Shown here piece by piece: positions 44,608 through 55,636 of a stretch of DNA of 64,000 nt. This DNA is from Phytophthora quininea (Eukaryota; Oomycota; Peronosporomycetes; Peronosporales; Peronosporaceae). Under the pieces are notes generated by a model. That model was not told the origin of the DNA, ran no database searches, and worked only from the letters and a program-made list of their open reading frames with translations. The stretch lies in NCBI GenBank assembly GCA_011947345.1, contig JAAVTG010000203.1, positions 1-64,000 on the forward strand. Direction: 5' to 3'. Each line of letters opens with the position of its first letter. Positions within the stretch are counted from its first letter, which is position 1. Position numbers and translations under genes: made by a program.

Positions 44608-44860
44608 TGTTAAACTGCACCTTATTGCGGGATGGTTGACTTGGGTCCGAGACAAACACGAGATCACCTTGATTGCAGGCCTCCCCACTAAGTAGTGGAT
44701 AGTGACGCCGTTCGGCACTGCTCGCCAAAGAATACGAGCCGCTTTGCCCCACTCTTTGCAGTTGTCGAATGTGACGCAGACTTGAGTTGGCGCGCTGAAC
44801 CACAGATCAGTGCCGGTGGCTGTCGTAATCCCAGCCACAGCCATATCGACCGTCGGAATC
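44600..44860 (-). pseudogene. Unknown small-protein family, copy 3 (broken, truncated)
   Basis: The minus strand has MAVAGITTATGTDLWFSAPT, then QVCVTFDNCKEWGKAARILW. A frame change near 44690 follows, then ACNQGDLVFVSDPSQPS. This covers the first half of the family. The second half (SFxVxxxxYPTRG and the Asn/Ser/Thr end) is missing, because the copy runs into the 3' end of oppositely oriented copy 2 near 44600. Confidence 0.55.
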
Positions 44861-45144
44861 GTTTTTAGAGAGGAATCGTGGAGAAGTGATGAATGTAAAA
44901 CCAAACCACCACCACTGCCTTGGACGATAGTAGATGGCGAATAAGACCCACCACTTTGAAAAACCCGACTTCGAAGCCCCACCTAGAATGGTAATGGTTT
45001 GGTCTTCGATCCATGAAATCCCCACCCACATTTCGATAACTATTCGTCAACGTACTATCGTAGCGCGCCATTTCCTGAATAGCAGTCAGGTAGTCAAATG
45101 AACTTCGCAAACGCCGGCATCGTGACGTTCCGTTGATATAGGAC

Positions 45145-45440
45145 GCTCCGACTTCCGTTTGTGTGTCGTTCGACAACAGCGAAGGGGAGTTCAGCCAGTC
45201 GACTGATGTGGGAGAATCTGCCAAAGACCACGAGAGCCAATTTCTACCTCGATGGAGGATACAACCTCAAGATCTTCACGACGCCATCTCTGGATTCGAC
45301 GGGCACATTTCTGCTCCAAACGGAGGCAACACCGAATGGAATTCCCATCAGGTCCTTCAAAGTCGTCGATCCAACATATACGCATCCAAGTCGAGGTTTG
45401 GCTGGTGTCCCAAAGCAGGAAGGTAAAACGGATAGTTGCT
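45145..45440 (+). pseudogene. Unknown small-protein family, copy 4 (broken)
   Basis: The plus strand reads DAPTSVCVSFDNSEG in one frame and SASRLMWENLPKTTRANFYL followed by TEATPNGIPIRSFKVVDP in another, with the change near 45185. The blocks correspond to DAPSEVCITFSSCKKW, RVMWGRLPDSANILFY and the SF.V strand of copy 1, so homology is clear. The Asn/Ser/Thr-rich end is not seen. Confidence 0.55.
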
Positions 45441-45484
45441 AAAAGTAACCTGCATCATTGTTTACTTTTTGCAACTATTTTTGA

Positions 45485-45500
45485 GCTATTCCTCAATTGT
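45485..45500 (+). promoter_or_regulatory. Candidate initiator (Inr) of the REEP/HVA22-like gene
   Basis: GCTATTCCTCAATTGT fits the oomycete initiator with one base missing (ATTYYNCAWTT is well kept). It lies 29 nt before the ATG at 45529. Confidence 0.45.
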
Positions 45501-45528
45501 CCACGAAGCCAACGCATCAAGAAGACGC

Positions 45529-46441
45529 ATGACGTTCTACCTGCTCAGCGAAGGGCTCACGTACGTTGTCACCTTCTCTATCTTTTTTTTTCACTTGCTT
45601 GTCTGACGATCAGTTGTTGTTTTATCGACAGGTGTGTGGGGATTTTCTCAGGGGCCTACGAATCGCTAAAAGTTCTCTCTCGTGTTGAGAAGGGCGTCGA
45701 CAGCGATACACTAGCAGCCGTCCTGGAGTTTTGGCAAGTGACACTGTTTTGTTTGTCGTACAGAAGTTCCTGGTCTTACTTCTTGTGCTTTTAGGATTGT
45801 TCTCGCTGCTATCGCGATCTTCGAGCAATACGTGGAATTCTTCATTTCATGGTTGCCGTTGAGTTTTTTTTCGACACGCATTTTACTTACACGCTGGCTA
45901 CCAGGTTCCCGTTCTACTACCTCTTCAAATGCGCCTTGTTAGGTCTACTGCTTACGCCGAACAAGCAGGTACGCCAAAAGATAACGGGGATTTCACTGCT
46001 CTCGATAGCTAACGATGTTTCTTTCACTACCAGTTCCGACACCTACTATTCGAAGGGTTTATTCGCCCAGCGGTGGTAGTGATCAAGGACCATGTGGACA
46101 CGACCGTCGTGCCGATGGTTGAATCCCTCGTTATAAGGTAAGGTTGGATTTACGCTTTACTTGCCTGGACACCAACAAACACACTGACGATGATGTTCTT
46201 CGTTTGCATTGTAGACATGGCCACTGGTTTAACCAGAAACTGATGGAGCGATCGCTGCAACTCGCGTCGAATGAAGAATTGCTCGAATTTGAACAAGACC
46301 TGCAGAAGAAGCTCACACAAGTTCAGGTACGCTTGTCTCGTGTTTGATTTCCTTCATTGTTTGGATCTCACAATTTATTATGCTGCACTCCAGAGCGAGA
46401 TCCGCGGGAGGAAGAGCACCAGCAAGCAGCTCGAAGACTGA
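45529..46441 (+). CDS. REEP/TB2-DP1/HVA22-family ER membrane-shaping protein, seven exons
   Basis: Exons 45529-45560, 45632-45733, 45795-45857, 45906-45968, 46033-46137, 46215-46326 and 46394-46441 sum to 525 nt (174 residues), with every junction in phase. Introns are 48-77 nt. The second intron (45734-45794) uses a GC donor (GCAAGT), which restores the family Trp in EFWIVLAAIAIFEQYVEF. Family features are GIFSGAYESLKVLSRVEKG (the YPAYxSxKA region), FFISWLPFPFYYLFK, the LLLTPNKQ hairpin end and FRHLLFEGFIRPAVVVIKDH. A C-terminal amphipathic helix follows (EELLEFEQDLQKKLTQVQ). These proteins bend ER tubules. It has no frame break. The similar gene at 49.6-50.2 kb is a separate, REEP5-like member. 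Confidence 0.78.
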
Positions 46442-46619
46442 TCAAGACGATTGGTTTCTGTCGCCGGCATACTTGTCAGGTTCTATTGACAATCAACGGA
46501 CGCTGCTTCCTCCTCAGTTTGCTCTACTTCGTTTTCCTCTACGTCTTTGACTCTCCATCGAAGCTACACGACGTCCATTCCCTAAAACCGCCACCTGAAT
46601 CCCCACCTCCGCTGCAGCT

Positions 46620-49067
46620 CTATTGCTTCAGCTCGGCCTTCTTCTCGTTTATGATCTTGAGCACCACGGGGTTTGCCACCTCCTTCACCTGCTCCAAAAA
46701 CACGGTACGACGCGAGCTCAGCTCCTTCTTGGTCTCAGCAGACAAATCCTCCAGCTCCTGCGCCTTCAGCAGAGCCTGCAAGCACAGCAAGAACTTCTTC
46801 TTACGCAACGCAATGTCAAACGCAGCCAGGTGTGTCTGCACGTCCTCAGGCGAGTACATTTGCAGGATGGCAACGAAACGCCACGCTTCTTCGAGTGCCG
46901 GCTTGGCAGCAAGCTTCTCTCCAAAGGGGTCGTCGTCCTTTGGCCGCGTCGGGCCTGGGTTCGCCTTGGCCTTGCCATTTTTGGCCGCCTCGCGCTCCTT
47001 GTCCTCAGCCTCTTTGTGGAGCTTGGCGTGCAGCTCCTCCTCCTCTTTCCTCTTGAACTCCGCCTTGCGGGCCTTTGCCAATGCACGCTTTGCTTTCTTC
47101 TTCTCAGCAGCAGACATGTTGGCGTTCTTGGCCGCCACAATCGCAGCCTCTTCGGCCTCCTTCTCTGCTTTGGATGCTAGAGCCTTGTAGCAGGAAATGG
47201 CGCCGTGGGCAGCTTTAACGAAGAACGGGCGGCTGTAAATCTCATCGCACAGACGCAGCATCTGCACATACGCACGCAGAGTCATCTTACGGATACAGTA
47301 CGTGTGGAAGTCGAACTGGTCCTCGACAAAGTCGTTAAAGTGCTTCTCCACGGCGAAGAACCGCTTGAGTGCAAGCCCGTACTTCTGCTGGCGCAGCTGG
47401 CTCTGGCCGCACTCGATCTCGTACCACATGCACTGCATGTCGAACAGATTTTGCTGTGGGTCGCCCTCGTGGCGCGTGAAGAGAGCAATTGTGGCATCGG
47501 CCTCGTCCACACGGTCCGCGTGGAGCAGGTACTCCGTGGCCTTGTTGTTAATGAAACGATCCGCCAGGTCGAGTTTGCGGCCCTGCACCATCACATCGGC
47601 TGCCTGGCTCAGGTCGCCCATGTGCTTTAGGACGCGCGCCTTCCGTTGGAAGTAGTCAAGCGTGGTTGGGTCCTGTTTAATGCACTTCTCAATGTACTCC
47701 ATGGCTTTCGCGCGGTTGCCAAGACGGTCGAAGTGCTGCGTCGCCAGATAGTTCGTCGACAGCAGCACCTTGTCAATGGAGGTCGTTGATCCCTCTTCAA
47801 GCGGCTTCTTAGCTTCCAAGGTCTTTAGATACCCGAGAATCAACTCCTCCAACACTTTAGCCTTCTCCTTGTCAGCGTACAGCGGCTTCAGCTCCGACCC
47901 GAGTGAAGGAACGCCCTTCGTCAGCTGTCTCTTGAGATATACGTCGGCGTACTTCTTAAAATCAGCGCCACGCGTAAAGTCCAGCGGCAAACGCAGCGAG
48001 ATCAGCGACTCGGCGCCGATGGTTTCCTTCTTCTCTTCGTAGAACTGGGCCAACTCCTTCTCCCCGTCTGGTCCTTGGAAAAGTCGATCGATTCGGACGG
48101 CAGCAGCGTCTTCTTCTGCTGCGTCGGCTTCGTCGCAAACAGATCTTTGCGCTTGAGAATCGCGCACTGCACGCCGCGGTGGAACTCGTAGTTGTCAAAG
48201 TTGATCTCCAGCAGCTCCTCGAACACCTCACGGGCTTCGTCATACTTCTCAAGCTGCAGCAAGAATTGTCCTTTCTTCTGACGCCAGTAGAGCGTGTCCG
48301 TGATCTGCTTCTTACTCTCTTCCAAGTGGGTCAGCGCCTTCTCGATCTCGCCAGCTTCCTCATACAGCTGGTTCTGGTACAAGTAAATCTCGCTGTCCTC
48401 ATAATTAGGCTCCTGGTCGCCATCGATCGTGCTAAAGTACTTTTCGATGATGTCGATCGCCATTTGGTAGTTGCCCACCAAGTGGTGCGCGATGGCAAAG
48501 CCGATCCAGTTGTTGCGGTTGTTGGGCTTGAGAGTCAGCAGCGTGCGACGCGTCTCCGCGAAGCCCTTGAGGTCGCGCATCTGCACCTGCAGCAGGTACA
48601 GATCCCTCAAGATCTGGAGGTTCTCCGGGTCGATGCGAATGGCGTTGCGGTAGCACTTGATGGCCTCCGGGTAATTGCGATCCGAGCGGTAGAGCAGACC
48701 GAAAACGTGCCAGCACACGTGGCTGCGGATGTCGTGGCGGATACCGCTCTTGACAAAGTCGTATGCCTCGTCCTTGCGGCCCATGCAGTTGAGCGTCAGG
48801 CCCTTCATGGCCAGCGTCTCGCCGTGCTCCGGGTACTTCTTGAGGATCGTGTCGGCGGCCTTGAGCCCCTTCTTGTACTGCTTCAACTCGTAGCATTTCT
48901 ACAATAATAAATGAGACGGTTAGAGGATTGGTACATTAAGGTCTCCGCTATTGACTGTAGAGGGGAGGAGGGAGTTGTATGGGGACTGAGGGGACAGTCG
49001 TACGCACCACGATGCTGCGGAAGAGCGCGCCCTCCTTGGCGGGCAGCTGCCGGTTGTTGGCCGCCAT
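46620..49067 (-). CDS. NAA15: N-terminal acetyltransferase A auxiliary subunit (NAA15, TPR protein)
   Basis: NAA15 anchors the catalytic NAA10 to the ribosome for co-translational N-terminal acetylation. Exon 1 (49067-49008) gives MAANNRQLPAKEGALFRSIV. A 109-nt GT-AG intron follows, then a long exon from 48898. Diagnostic segments are EHGETLAMKGLTLNCMGRKD, IRSHVCWHVFGLLYRSDRNY, EAIKCYRNAIRIDPENLQIL, LQVQMRDLKGFAETRRTLL, LQKYGLALKRFF, DDQFDFHTY-like EDQFDFHTYCIRKMTLRAYV, and the lysine-rich ANMSAAEKKKAKRALAKARK segment. Superhelical TPR repeats cover the protein. One base is missing in a C4 run (plus strand, 48062-48065), splitting the frame after FSKDQTG. Such a conserved essential gene is unlikely to be dead, so this supports sequencing error. 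At about 780 residues it is somewhat shorter than human NAA15 (866). Confidence 0.92.
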
Positions 49068-49621
49068 CGCTTCCTCTCACTCGCCTTGGTGTCGCTGCGT
49101 CTGAGCCACCAAGATCTGCTAGAAGATCGTACTTAACATGAATAACGTTTCATACCGATTCATTGCATACCCGTCAATGTCAACTTGTGCTTTGTATACT
49201 TGGTATAACGTAGTGTTTGGGATCTGTGCATATATGACGAAGGCACTCTGTCTTCTGGCCAGATTTGCACGTGCGTGGATCCATTCGATGGATCACCTTG
49301 GACCACCAACACGGCGATCCAAGCAACAAGTACATTCAACACGTCGCGGATGCATGGCCGTCGGCAATAACGAAACAACGTTCTTCACAAAGCTGAACAG
49401 TGTATTCGCCATGTAAAAAAAATGGAATCCAGTCACGGAAAATACAGAGCAGTGTGAGGTGGAGCTGCATCAACCACTAGCGGCCTCCGCTAGAGTCAGC
49501 AAGGAGAGCCACACTAATCACTGATGCAGTCACATCCAAACACAGCAGACCTAGGAGGGGTGCAGACTCGTCCCCCATGAGACTAGAGGGGCAGCTATCA
49601 CTTGACCGAGTCGACAGCTGT
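49068..49621. other. Intergenic, no supported gene
   Basis: One 92-codon plus frame (49138-49416) without recognisable features lies between NAA15 and the REEP5-like gene. It is probably chance. Confidence 0.5.
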
Positions 49622-50227
49622 TTACTGGACCTTCTCCTGGACCTTCTCCTGGATCTTGTCCGCGAGCTTCTTGGCCTCCTCCTCGCCGCGCTTGAGCGCA
49701 GAGTCGATCTGGCCCACGTGCGGCGCCACGTACGGCTTGATCAGCGAGTTGTAGATGACGTTCGAGCCCTAAAGTCGATCATATCAAAACGTTAAAACAG
49801 TCCCTTCTAAAAAAATAGAAATTCGCTTTTGTTTTGCACATACCTGCGTGGCCGGGTGGTAGCTCCAGACCAGGAAGGCGATCTTGAAGAAGAAGTAGAA
49901 GGGGATCCAGGACAGCACCAGGTCCGTGATGCTCTCCGTGAGATTGAAAAAGGCGTAGACGACCCAGTAGGTCAGCCACTGCGTGTCGTCGCCCGTGCCG
50001 GGCGTGTTGATGGCCTTGAACGACATGTAGGCCGGGTAGATGAAGCCCACGAGGCCCACTACGAGCTCCTCGCCGCCCACCACGAACAGCAGGATGCCCG
50101 CCAGCAGTGCGCCCACACAGAAGATGTAGAACTTGTCCACGCCCGTCTGCTTCTCCAGCTCCACCACCTTGTCGTACCGCTCCAGCTTGGCCGAGATCTT
50201 CTCCTTGTACTCCAGCAGCTTGTCCAT
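49622..50227 (-). CDS. REEP5/Yop1-like ER-shaping protein, two exons
   Basis: Exons 50227-49844 and 49768-49622 (GT-AG intron of 75 nt, phase 0) give 176 residues, the usual REEP5/Yop1 size. Features are an N-terminal amphipathic stretch (LEYKEKISAKLERYDKVVEL), hydrophobic hairpin segments (YIFCVGALLAGILLFVVGGE), the family signature GFIYPAYMSFKAINTPGTGD, then QWLTYWVVYAFFNLTESITD, LSWIPFYFFFKIAFLVWSYH, NVIYNSLIKPYVAPHVGQID and a charged C-terminal helix. It would curve ER tubules and has no frame break. It lies 0.6 kb from NAA15 and about 3.2 kb from the other REEP-family gene, on the opposite strand from it. Confidence 0.9.
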
Positions 50228-50935
50228 CGTCGTCTAAGTAGGCAGTGGCTTCTTGACTCTTGCGGGCCTCGGGCTTCTTTCGAAAGTGATTTTTCCTCCC
50301 CCGGATCAGCCCCTCGTTTTTCTTCGGAACGGCGTTTCCACCAATCAGCGGCGGAAAAGCAAGGATACGAAAGAGTGATGGTCCTAGCAGTCCTTTTCAG
50401 CCAATCAATCAGACTGTAGCCATCTGTACCGAGAAGGAACATGCGACAGCAGCAACGACGACAGCCTTCTCCGGTTCTTGCGAGCGGAAAACGTCGCGCA
50501 CGTCTTGATGCGCACTGTGGACTCGTATCGAGCAGAGCGGGTATCTTCGTTCAGACGCTGCTGTCTGGGCGAGCTGCTCATCATGCATTCATCGACAATG
50601 GGGTCGAACCAGTCGAGTGGGACAAAGTTCCCAACCGAGTGTGTTTGAGCAGTTGTCTCGCTCGTAGGATAGAACTTGGCGTCGTGGAGACCATGATGTC
50701 CAGCAGAATACCCGTCCTCAAGAAACTGCGAGCAATCAGGACGTTCCAAATGCAAGTTCAAACGGGACTGTCGGCAACGTCACCTTCACCTTCGATCGCG
50801 GGTCGCTTCATAACACACCACAATACGAACTCTCTTAGCAACATTGTGTAGTTCGACAGAAGACAAAAAAACTTCTTGGCAGCAACTGAAAATCATACGC
50901 GTTGGCGGGATAATTCATTCAACGGAAAAAATGCA
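50228..50935. other. Intergenic with one unconvincing ORF
   Basis: A 136-codon plus frame (50441-50851) and an overlapping minus frame share this space. The plus frame (HHAFIDNGVEPVEWDKVPNR) has no known match and no obvious promoter. It could be a small gene divergent from the REEP5-like gene. A T-free TCACTTTC motif on the minus strand near 50283-50292 could be a weak initiator for the REEP5-like gene. Confidence 0.35.
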
Positions 50936-52259
50936 CTAGTTCCTGCGCTTGCGAGTGCTGTCTACCCCGTCATTATCCTCCTCTGCTGTGGCTGCAGCTT
51001 TCGCCTCAGCAAACAGTTCCACTTCCCTACGGAAAGCTTTCCTCTCCTTTCGCTGCGCTTGGCGAATCGTCTTGGAACAGCCATAGGCAGCTTGGGATAA
51101 GTTAAATCTCGACAAATACAGATGCTGCATCGCCAAGTCCTCGGAAAGCGGCGAGCAAAGTTCACTCTTCAAGACCGTCAGCGTCTGGCCGGTCGAAACA
51201 CACACTAGGACGGAGTCGGACGTTTCATACTGCAAAATAATTCCTCGTTGATGCCCCATCGGCTTCGCGTCAGGTCGATAGGTCTTCACGATGTTCCCCA
51301 CAGCAAACTTGAGCATATCGACGAGCTCTCGAAAGTGAACAAACGTCTGCGTGTGCGTTTTCGTCACGAGTGGAGACCACATTTGGCGAGGTCGGGCCGC
51401 TGGGTCTTCACGCTCCTTCCATGGCACGACAGAAAAGTCCACGTCGGCAGTGCGCAGAGCAGGCTCAACAAAATCGGGAATAACTGCCTGGTGGCTATCA
51501 CCTACGTTCGGCCTGGGACGCCCTAAGCCGCTACGGATGGCTTCGTTTTCAACCACCTCTAGCGCCTTCTTGACGTTGCTACGGTTGGGATAATACTTGT
51601 ACCGACAGACGAAAAAGGTTTTCCCTTTCTCACGGAAGCCCGCTTGATTTCGTCTTGGATTTCCTTGTATTCCTGCGGCGATACGACTTGACACACTTCA
51701 ATGACTGCGTCTATCGAGTTTCGGTCTTTGTGTGGCGATAAGAAGACTTCATTTTCAAGGATGCCACCTTTGAGCAGAGCTTTCACTTCGTCGCGTATAT
51801 CGTACGGCTTGTAGTACCACTGCGCCATGAATGTCGACACTGCTCGATTGTGACGCTGTGAGGTCTGGACAGAGCTCACCAGCGCAACGTACGGGTCGTC
51901 GGGGTCTCCCGAGTCCAGCATCACGCAGTCACCGACTTGGACGTGGACGTAGTCGGCGGTGGAATCACTCTCATCTGACTCTCCATCCTTCTGCTTCTGC
52001 TTCTGTTTGGACGGTTGTTTCCCATTTGATTTCTTCTTGGGGTTTTGTTTTGGTGAAGGTTTTTTTCGGAATTGGACCCGTCAATTGGCTGCTTGCTTCT
52101 CCCACGGGTCATCCGACGCGGAGGCGAGTCACTGTCACTGCTTGTCGTGTCTCCACCTTTTGCGTACTTTAAGTTCGCATCCGCTACGCTTGGTGTGGTG
52201 GTCTCCTGCTGCTCGACTGGACTACCAGGTTCTGAATCGCCGCCCTTTGTTCTCGCCAT
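50936..52259 (-). CDS. BAH-domain chromatin-associated protein (two frameshifts)
   Basis: The start at 52259 (MARTKGGDSEPGSPVEQQET) opens a basic, Ser-rich arm containing PPRRMTRGRSKQPIDGSNSE. After a one-base loss in the T7 run (plus, 52060-52066) the frame gives a Lys/Gln run and then the BAH domain: VQVGDCVMLDSGDPDDPYVA, AVSTFMAQWYYKPYDIRDEV, ENEVFLSPHKDRNSIDAVIE and VCQVVSPQEYKEIQDEI. A second loss near 51640 (CCC run) leads to REKGKTFFVCRYKYYPNRSN, the end of the domain. BAH domains read histone or nucleosome surfaces in silencing and replication complexes. A second, unnamed region of about 160 residues follows (VHFRELVDMLKFAVGNIVKT, VLVCVSTGQTLTVLKSELCS), ending in a basic helix. Length is about 440 residues. 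Confidence 0.75.
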
Positions 52260-54229
52260 TTTCTGCAGTTCGGACCCCACTTTGGGTGCTCTTGGCCCCT
52301 CTAGACCTGGCAACCTGTGACGTAGCAATCCACCGCCACCGAGCTCCGTGTCGCCCTCGACCCTCGCTTGACCTCGGTGTCCTGCGTGGTTTTGCTTTAT
52401 GAGCAAATGCGTCGTAGAGTGGCCGAAAATTCGGTATTTTAACCAATCAAAACGTTTTATGTATTTGCTATAAAGTTGTGCAGTGGGTGCAGAGGGGAGC
52501 GCACGTGGAGCGAGAGCCAATCGTACGCCAACGACTCCTTCGCCACAGGATGCAAAAACCAAGTCAATCCTGCCCTGTCGCCCACTGAAAGATCTCGTTG
52601 GAGGGTGGTGTAGTACACACCATGTCGATCACCGTCAGTTCACAAAGTTCAGGGCAGACCTGCTGATCCCATTTGGAGTCTTCCTCAAACTAATGACGTA
52701 ACAAAATTTAAAATGCTGCTCTCTCCATCTAGTTGATGCCCGTGAAAGTGGCTTCGCACAGCAGAACGCAGTCCCATCATCTCACGCCATAGATAGAAGA
52801 TGGTCTCATCGCGCCCATGATGCTACCTTAATGAAATACACATTGTGCTCGATAAAGTAGCTATTTGACATGTACTGTCATGAAAGGTAGTTTTGCCGTT
52901 TGGGATGGATAGAGGTTCTAACTAGCTGGCAAGATAGGGATCATCCGGCTCAGTTCCCTGAAACGCTCCGTCAGACATTCCTCATTTCGATTCGCGAAGT
53001 ACATATCAACCATAACGGATGTAGACTCTAACACGCCCAGCTTAACATCATCCTGATCGACTTTGCGGGAATTCGATGACGGGATTTCATTCACACAAAA
53101 TGATCTTGATAGCCACACCACATTGAAGGATTGACATCTTCGAGACATAATACAACAAGATCATCTCTTGTACCGCGAAAGCAATCTATGATCTGTGAGG
53201 CTAGTACTGTATCGGAGGATATAGTTTTGCACAGCTGTATCCGTCAGCGTAAGGGGGTACATGAATTCCGCATGGCTGGTGGTGACAATTTGGCTACCAT
53301 CGATATGACATCTATGTCTTTTTCACAATTGAGTTGATTGTTCACAGAGCGTTTGGTAGTTCGTCCTGCTGGTGTGACTATCAGATATGGAATGTGTGCG
53401 TTAAGAATATTATAGGCGCACGTCCCTCGATTCTTGCTCCACCAGTCAGGCGTTGCACCGCCTGCCTCTCGGCCGTGTCGATCGCATGTCGGAAAGCCGG
53501 TGTCCAGAATTTAAACGGCTTCTGGTCGTGGGTCTTATCTTCTACTGCTTCGAGGCTCGCTCGTATTCTGAGCAATGCTCTCCCCGCCCGTGCCTTACCG
53601 CGACTTTAAACATGAAGCATTTCTGACGCGTAGTCTGAAGCCTCACATTTCCCACCCTCAGGTCCAGGGCTAAATTGACAAGTTGCCGGCAGGGCAGCGG
53701 TGCTTGACGTGCAATATAGGCATAGGAAACGGAAAGCCAATGTCGTCCGATGTGAGCTGCACATCCACCTCTCGTGCGACGATATGAATTACGTTTTTCT
53801 ATGGATCGCAGTGTGGAGAGTTTACAGATGGATTTTACGGTATTGGATATCACGTTCAAGAGATGATGAAATGTGCTACAAAATATGTCGCTTGGGAGAA
53901 GGGAGGGGTGTGCTGTCCTACTAAGGATGGGCCCTCAAGACTAGCAAGTGCGCCCCAGAAACTGTGTTCTTGAAAGGCGCGCCCTAGGAATGCACGTTGA
54001 AGGGACCTCCGCTCTTGGAATGTACGCCCAAGGGCAGCTTGGCTTAAGCGATAGTGCATGTTACGCTCCGGGCACCCCTCGTCCTTAAACGGGTCGCCAG
54101 GAACCAAGGTATAAATTTCCACAGTGAGAGATATTCCTCTATGCAACCCGTCTCGCCTTGGCTGACCTCACGATGTGTGAGGGAAGGACCTGTAAATCCC
54201 CAAGCTGCCCAAGTGACTCGAGAAGCACA
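52260..54229. other. Gene-poor repeat-like stretch, no supported gene
   Basis: Short open frames only. The minus strand at 53930-54050 reads as a run of related phrases (LGRTFQERRSLQRAFLGRAF), which suggests an old tandem repeat continuing into the minisatellite to the right. Confidence 0.4.
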
Positions 54230-54395
54230 GTTGCCACCCAAGAGCGGGAAGTTCTTGGATGAATATTCCAATGACGTATTCCTTGGGCGGACATTTCTTC
54301 GACGGAGATTTTCTTGGATGGAGATTTCTTCAATGAAAGTGTCTACTGCATAGATCTCTTCACTGGAGGTCCCCTCTTGGACGCGGATTCTGGCA
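54230..54395. repeat. Degenerate 16-bp minisatellite
   Basis: On the minus strand, consecutive units of 16 bases can be read (GAAATCTCCATCCAAG, AAAATCTCCGTCGAAG, AAATGTCCGCCCAAGG), with GACACTTTCATTGAAG before them and weaker units on both sides. The period is not a multiple of three, so it does not keep a reading frame. Confidence 0.5.
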
Positions 54396-55636
54396 CTTAG
54401 CGAGAATTCGCATTCACCACGAATCCAGTGGTTTGTACCCAGAATGTTTACGCCACGGATGATTTGAAGAGCGACGAACCCACGATAAGTGGCTGTCATC
54501 AAGTCAAGCATACTAAAATCAAGACTAATTCGTATCCTAATGACTGCGTCCAAGATCTGCGGAAGAGCTGCAAATCGACCAGATGTAAGAGATATCAATC
54601 AGAGAGTTCTTTTGCACTGTACTGCACAAGCGCCAGTCGGTGCTCATTGCGTGTTAGTGCTAGGTGACCTGCTGCTCCCCACCTGTTCGTTAAGTCCAAT
54701 TGGGAGGTGAATACAGGCTCCCCGGCCATTTCGTTTTCTAGTTGGGCGTCTGTCTTGCAGGTCAGCCCATTTCATATTAAAGCTACGTTCAAGAGGCTAG
54801 ATAGCAGTCTCCGCCTGAGTTTGCTTAGAGACTGCGTTCAACAACGTTCTGTATTGGGAATTGTATTGACTAATTTGTGCATTCCTTCGATTGAAGGTAT
54901 GTGCGTTCGCTGAACCAAGTCAAAACTTTCCAGGTGTCTTGGGCGTTGTATTGAGCCTGGTATGGGCAAACTAATCCATTTACTGTAATAATCTTTTGTG
55001 TCTTTGACTGTGAAAGCCATCCGGTAGATTAAACGCGAAATCCAAGAGTCGAACCTATTGGGACTCACGACGTGCACACGCCAATCCTTCAGCGTCAGTT
55101 CCACGAACCGTCACTGAAGAGTACACAACAGATCACGGTTCACCAGTTACTGGCCACGTCGTACGGCTCACGCCGTACGACAAGACGCTTTCCAGCACCT
55201 CCTGGACTGAAAATATCACCATATTTTAGCCACACTCGCCAACGATAGATACTATCGCGTTTTTAGTCCGTATAGTTTTTTTCTTAGTATACATTACACA
55301 GAAGGGTGCCGATTCGTGCCGAAGCCCAAATGACTATGGTTTCCCATTCCAAAAGACTGGCCTCCAAAGGGAGCAGACTTCAGCGAACGCTTAGCGCACG
55401 ATTGTTGAACAAAAGAAACCGTTTTTGTCCAACAACGTGCCTGCACGTCACGCAGACACGTGAGTGTTACCCATCCGTGTATGCTTGAGACTAGTGTTAG
55501 TTTTGCCGAGTTTGGGAAACTGATGTTATCTTTTATCTAGTTTTGTCCTAGTATAAAACTGAGACAAAACCCACGATCCTGCTGCCGCGCGCTTGGAGCA
55601 AGGAGCGAAGGAATGAGCGTGCTGCTCCACACAAAA
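54396..55636. other. Gene-poor stretch, no supported gene
   Basis: No protein family is recognisable in either strand. The only structured element seen is the short hairpin at 55158-55181. Confidence 0.4.
55158..55181. repeat. Perfect 10-bp inverted repeat (hairpin)
   Basis: GTCGTACGGC (55158-55167) is followed by a four-base spacer and its exact reverse complement GCCGTACGAC (55172-55181). It could form a small hairpin in DNA or RNA; no neighbour explains it. Confidence 0.6.

Noticed and set aside
46357..47190. Plus-strand 277-codon ORF
   Set aside because: Lies opposite conserved NAA15 codons; Ser/Phe/Ala-rich shadow.
48179..48907. Plus-strand 242-codon ORF
   Set aside because: Antisense to the TPR repeats of NAA15, with Leu/Val/Gln bias typical of reverse reading.
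54044..54598. Minus-strand 184-codon ORF considered as a retrotransposon fragment
   Set aside because: No protease, integrase or reverse-transcriptase motif is visible, and half of it overlaps the minisatellite.
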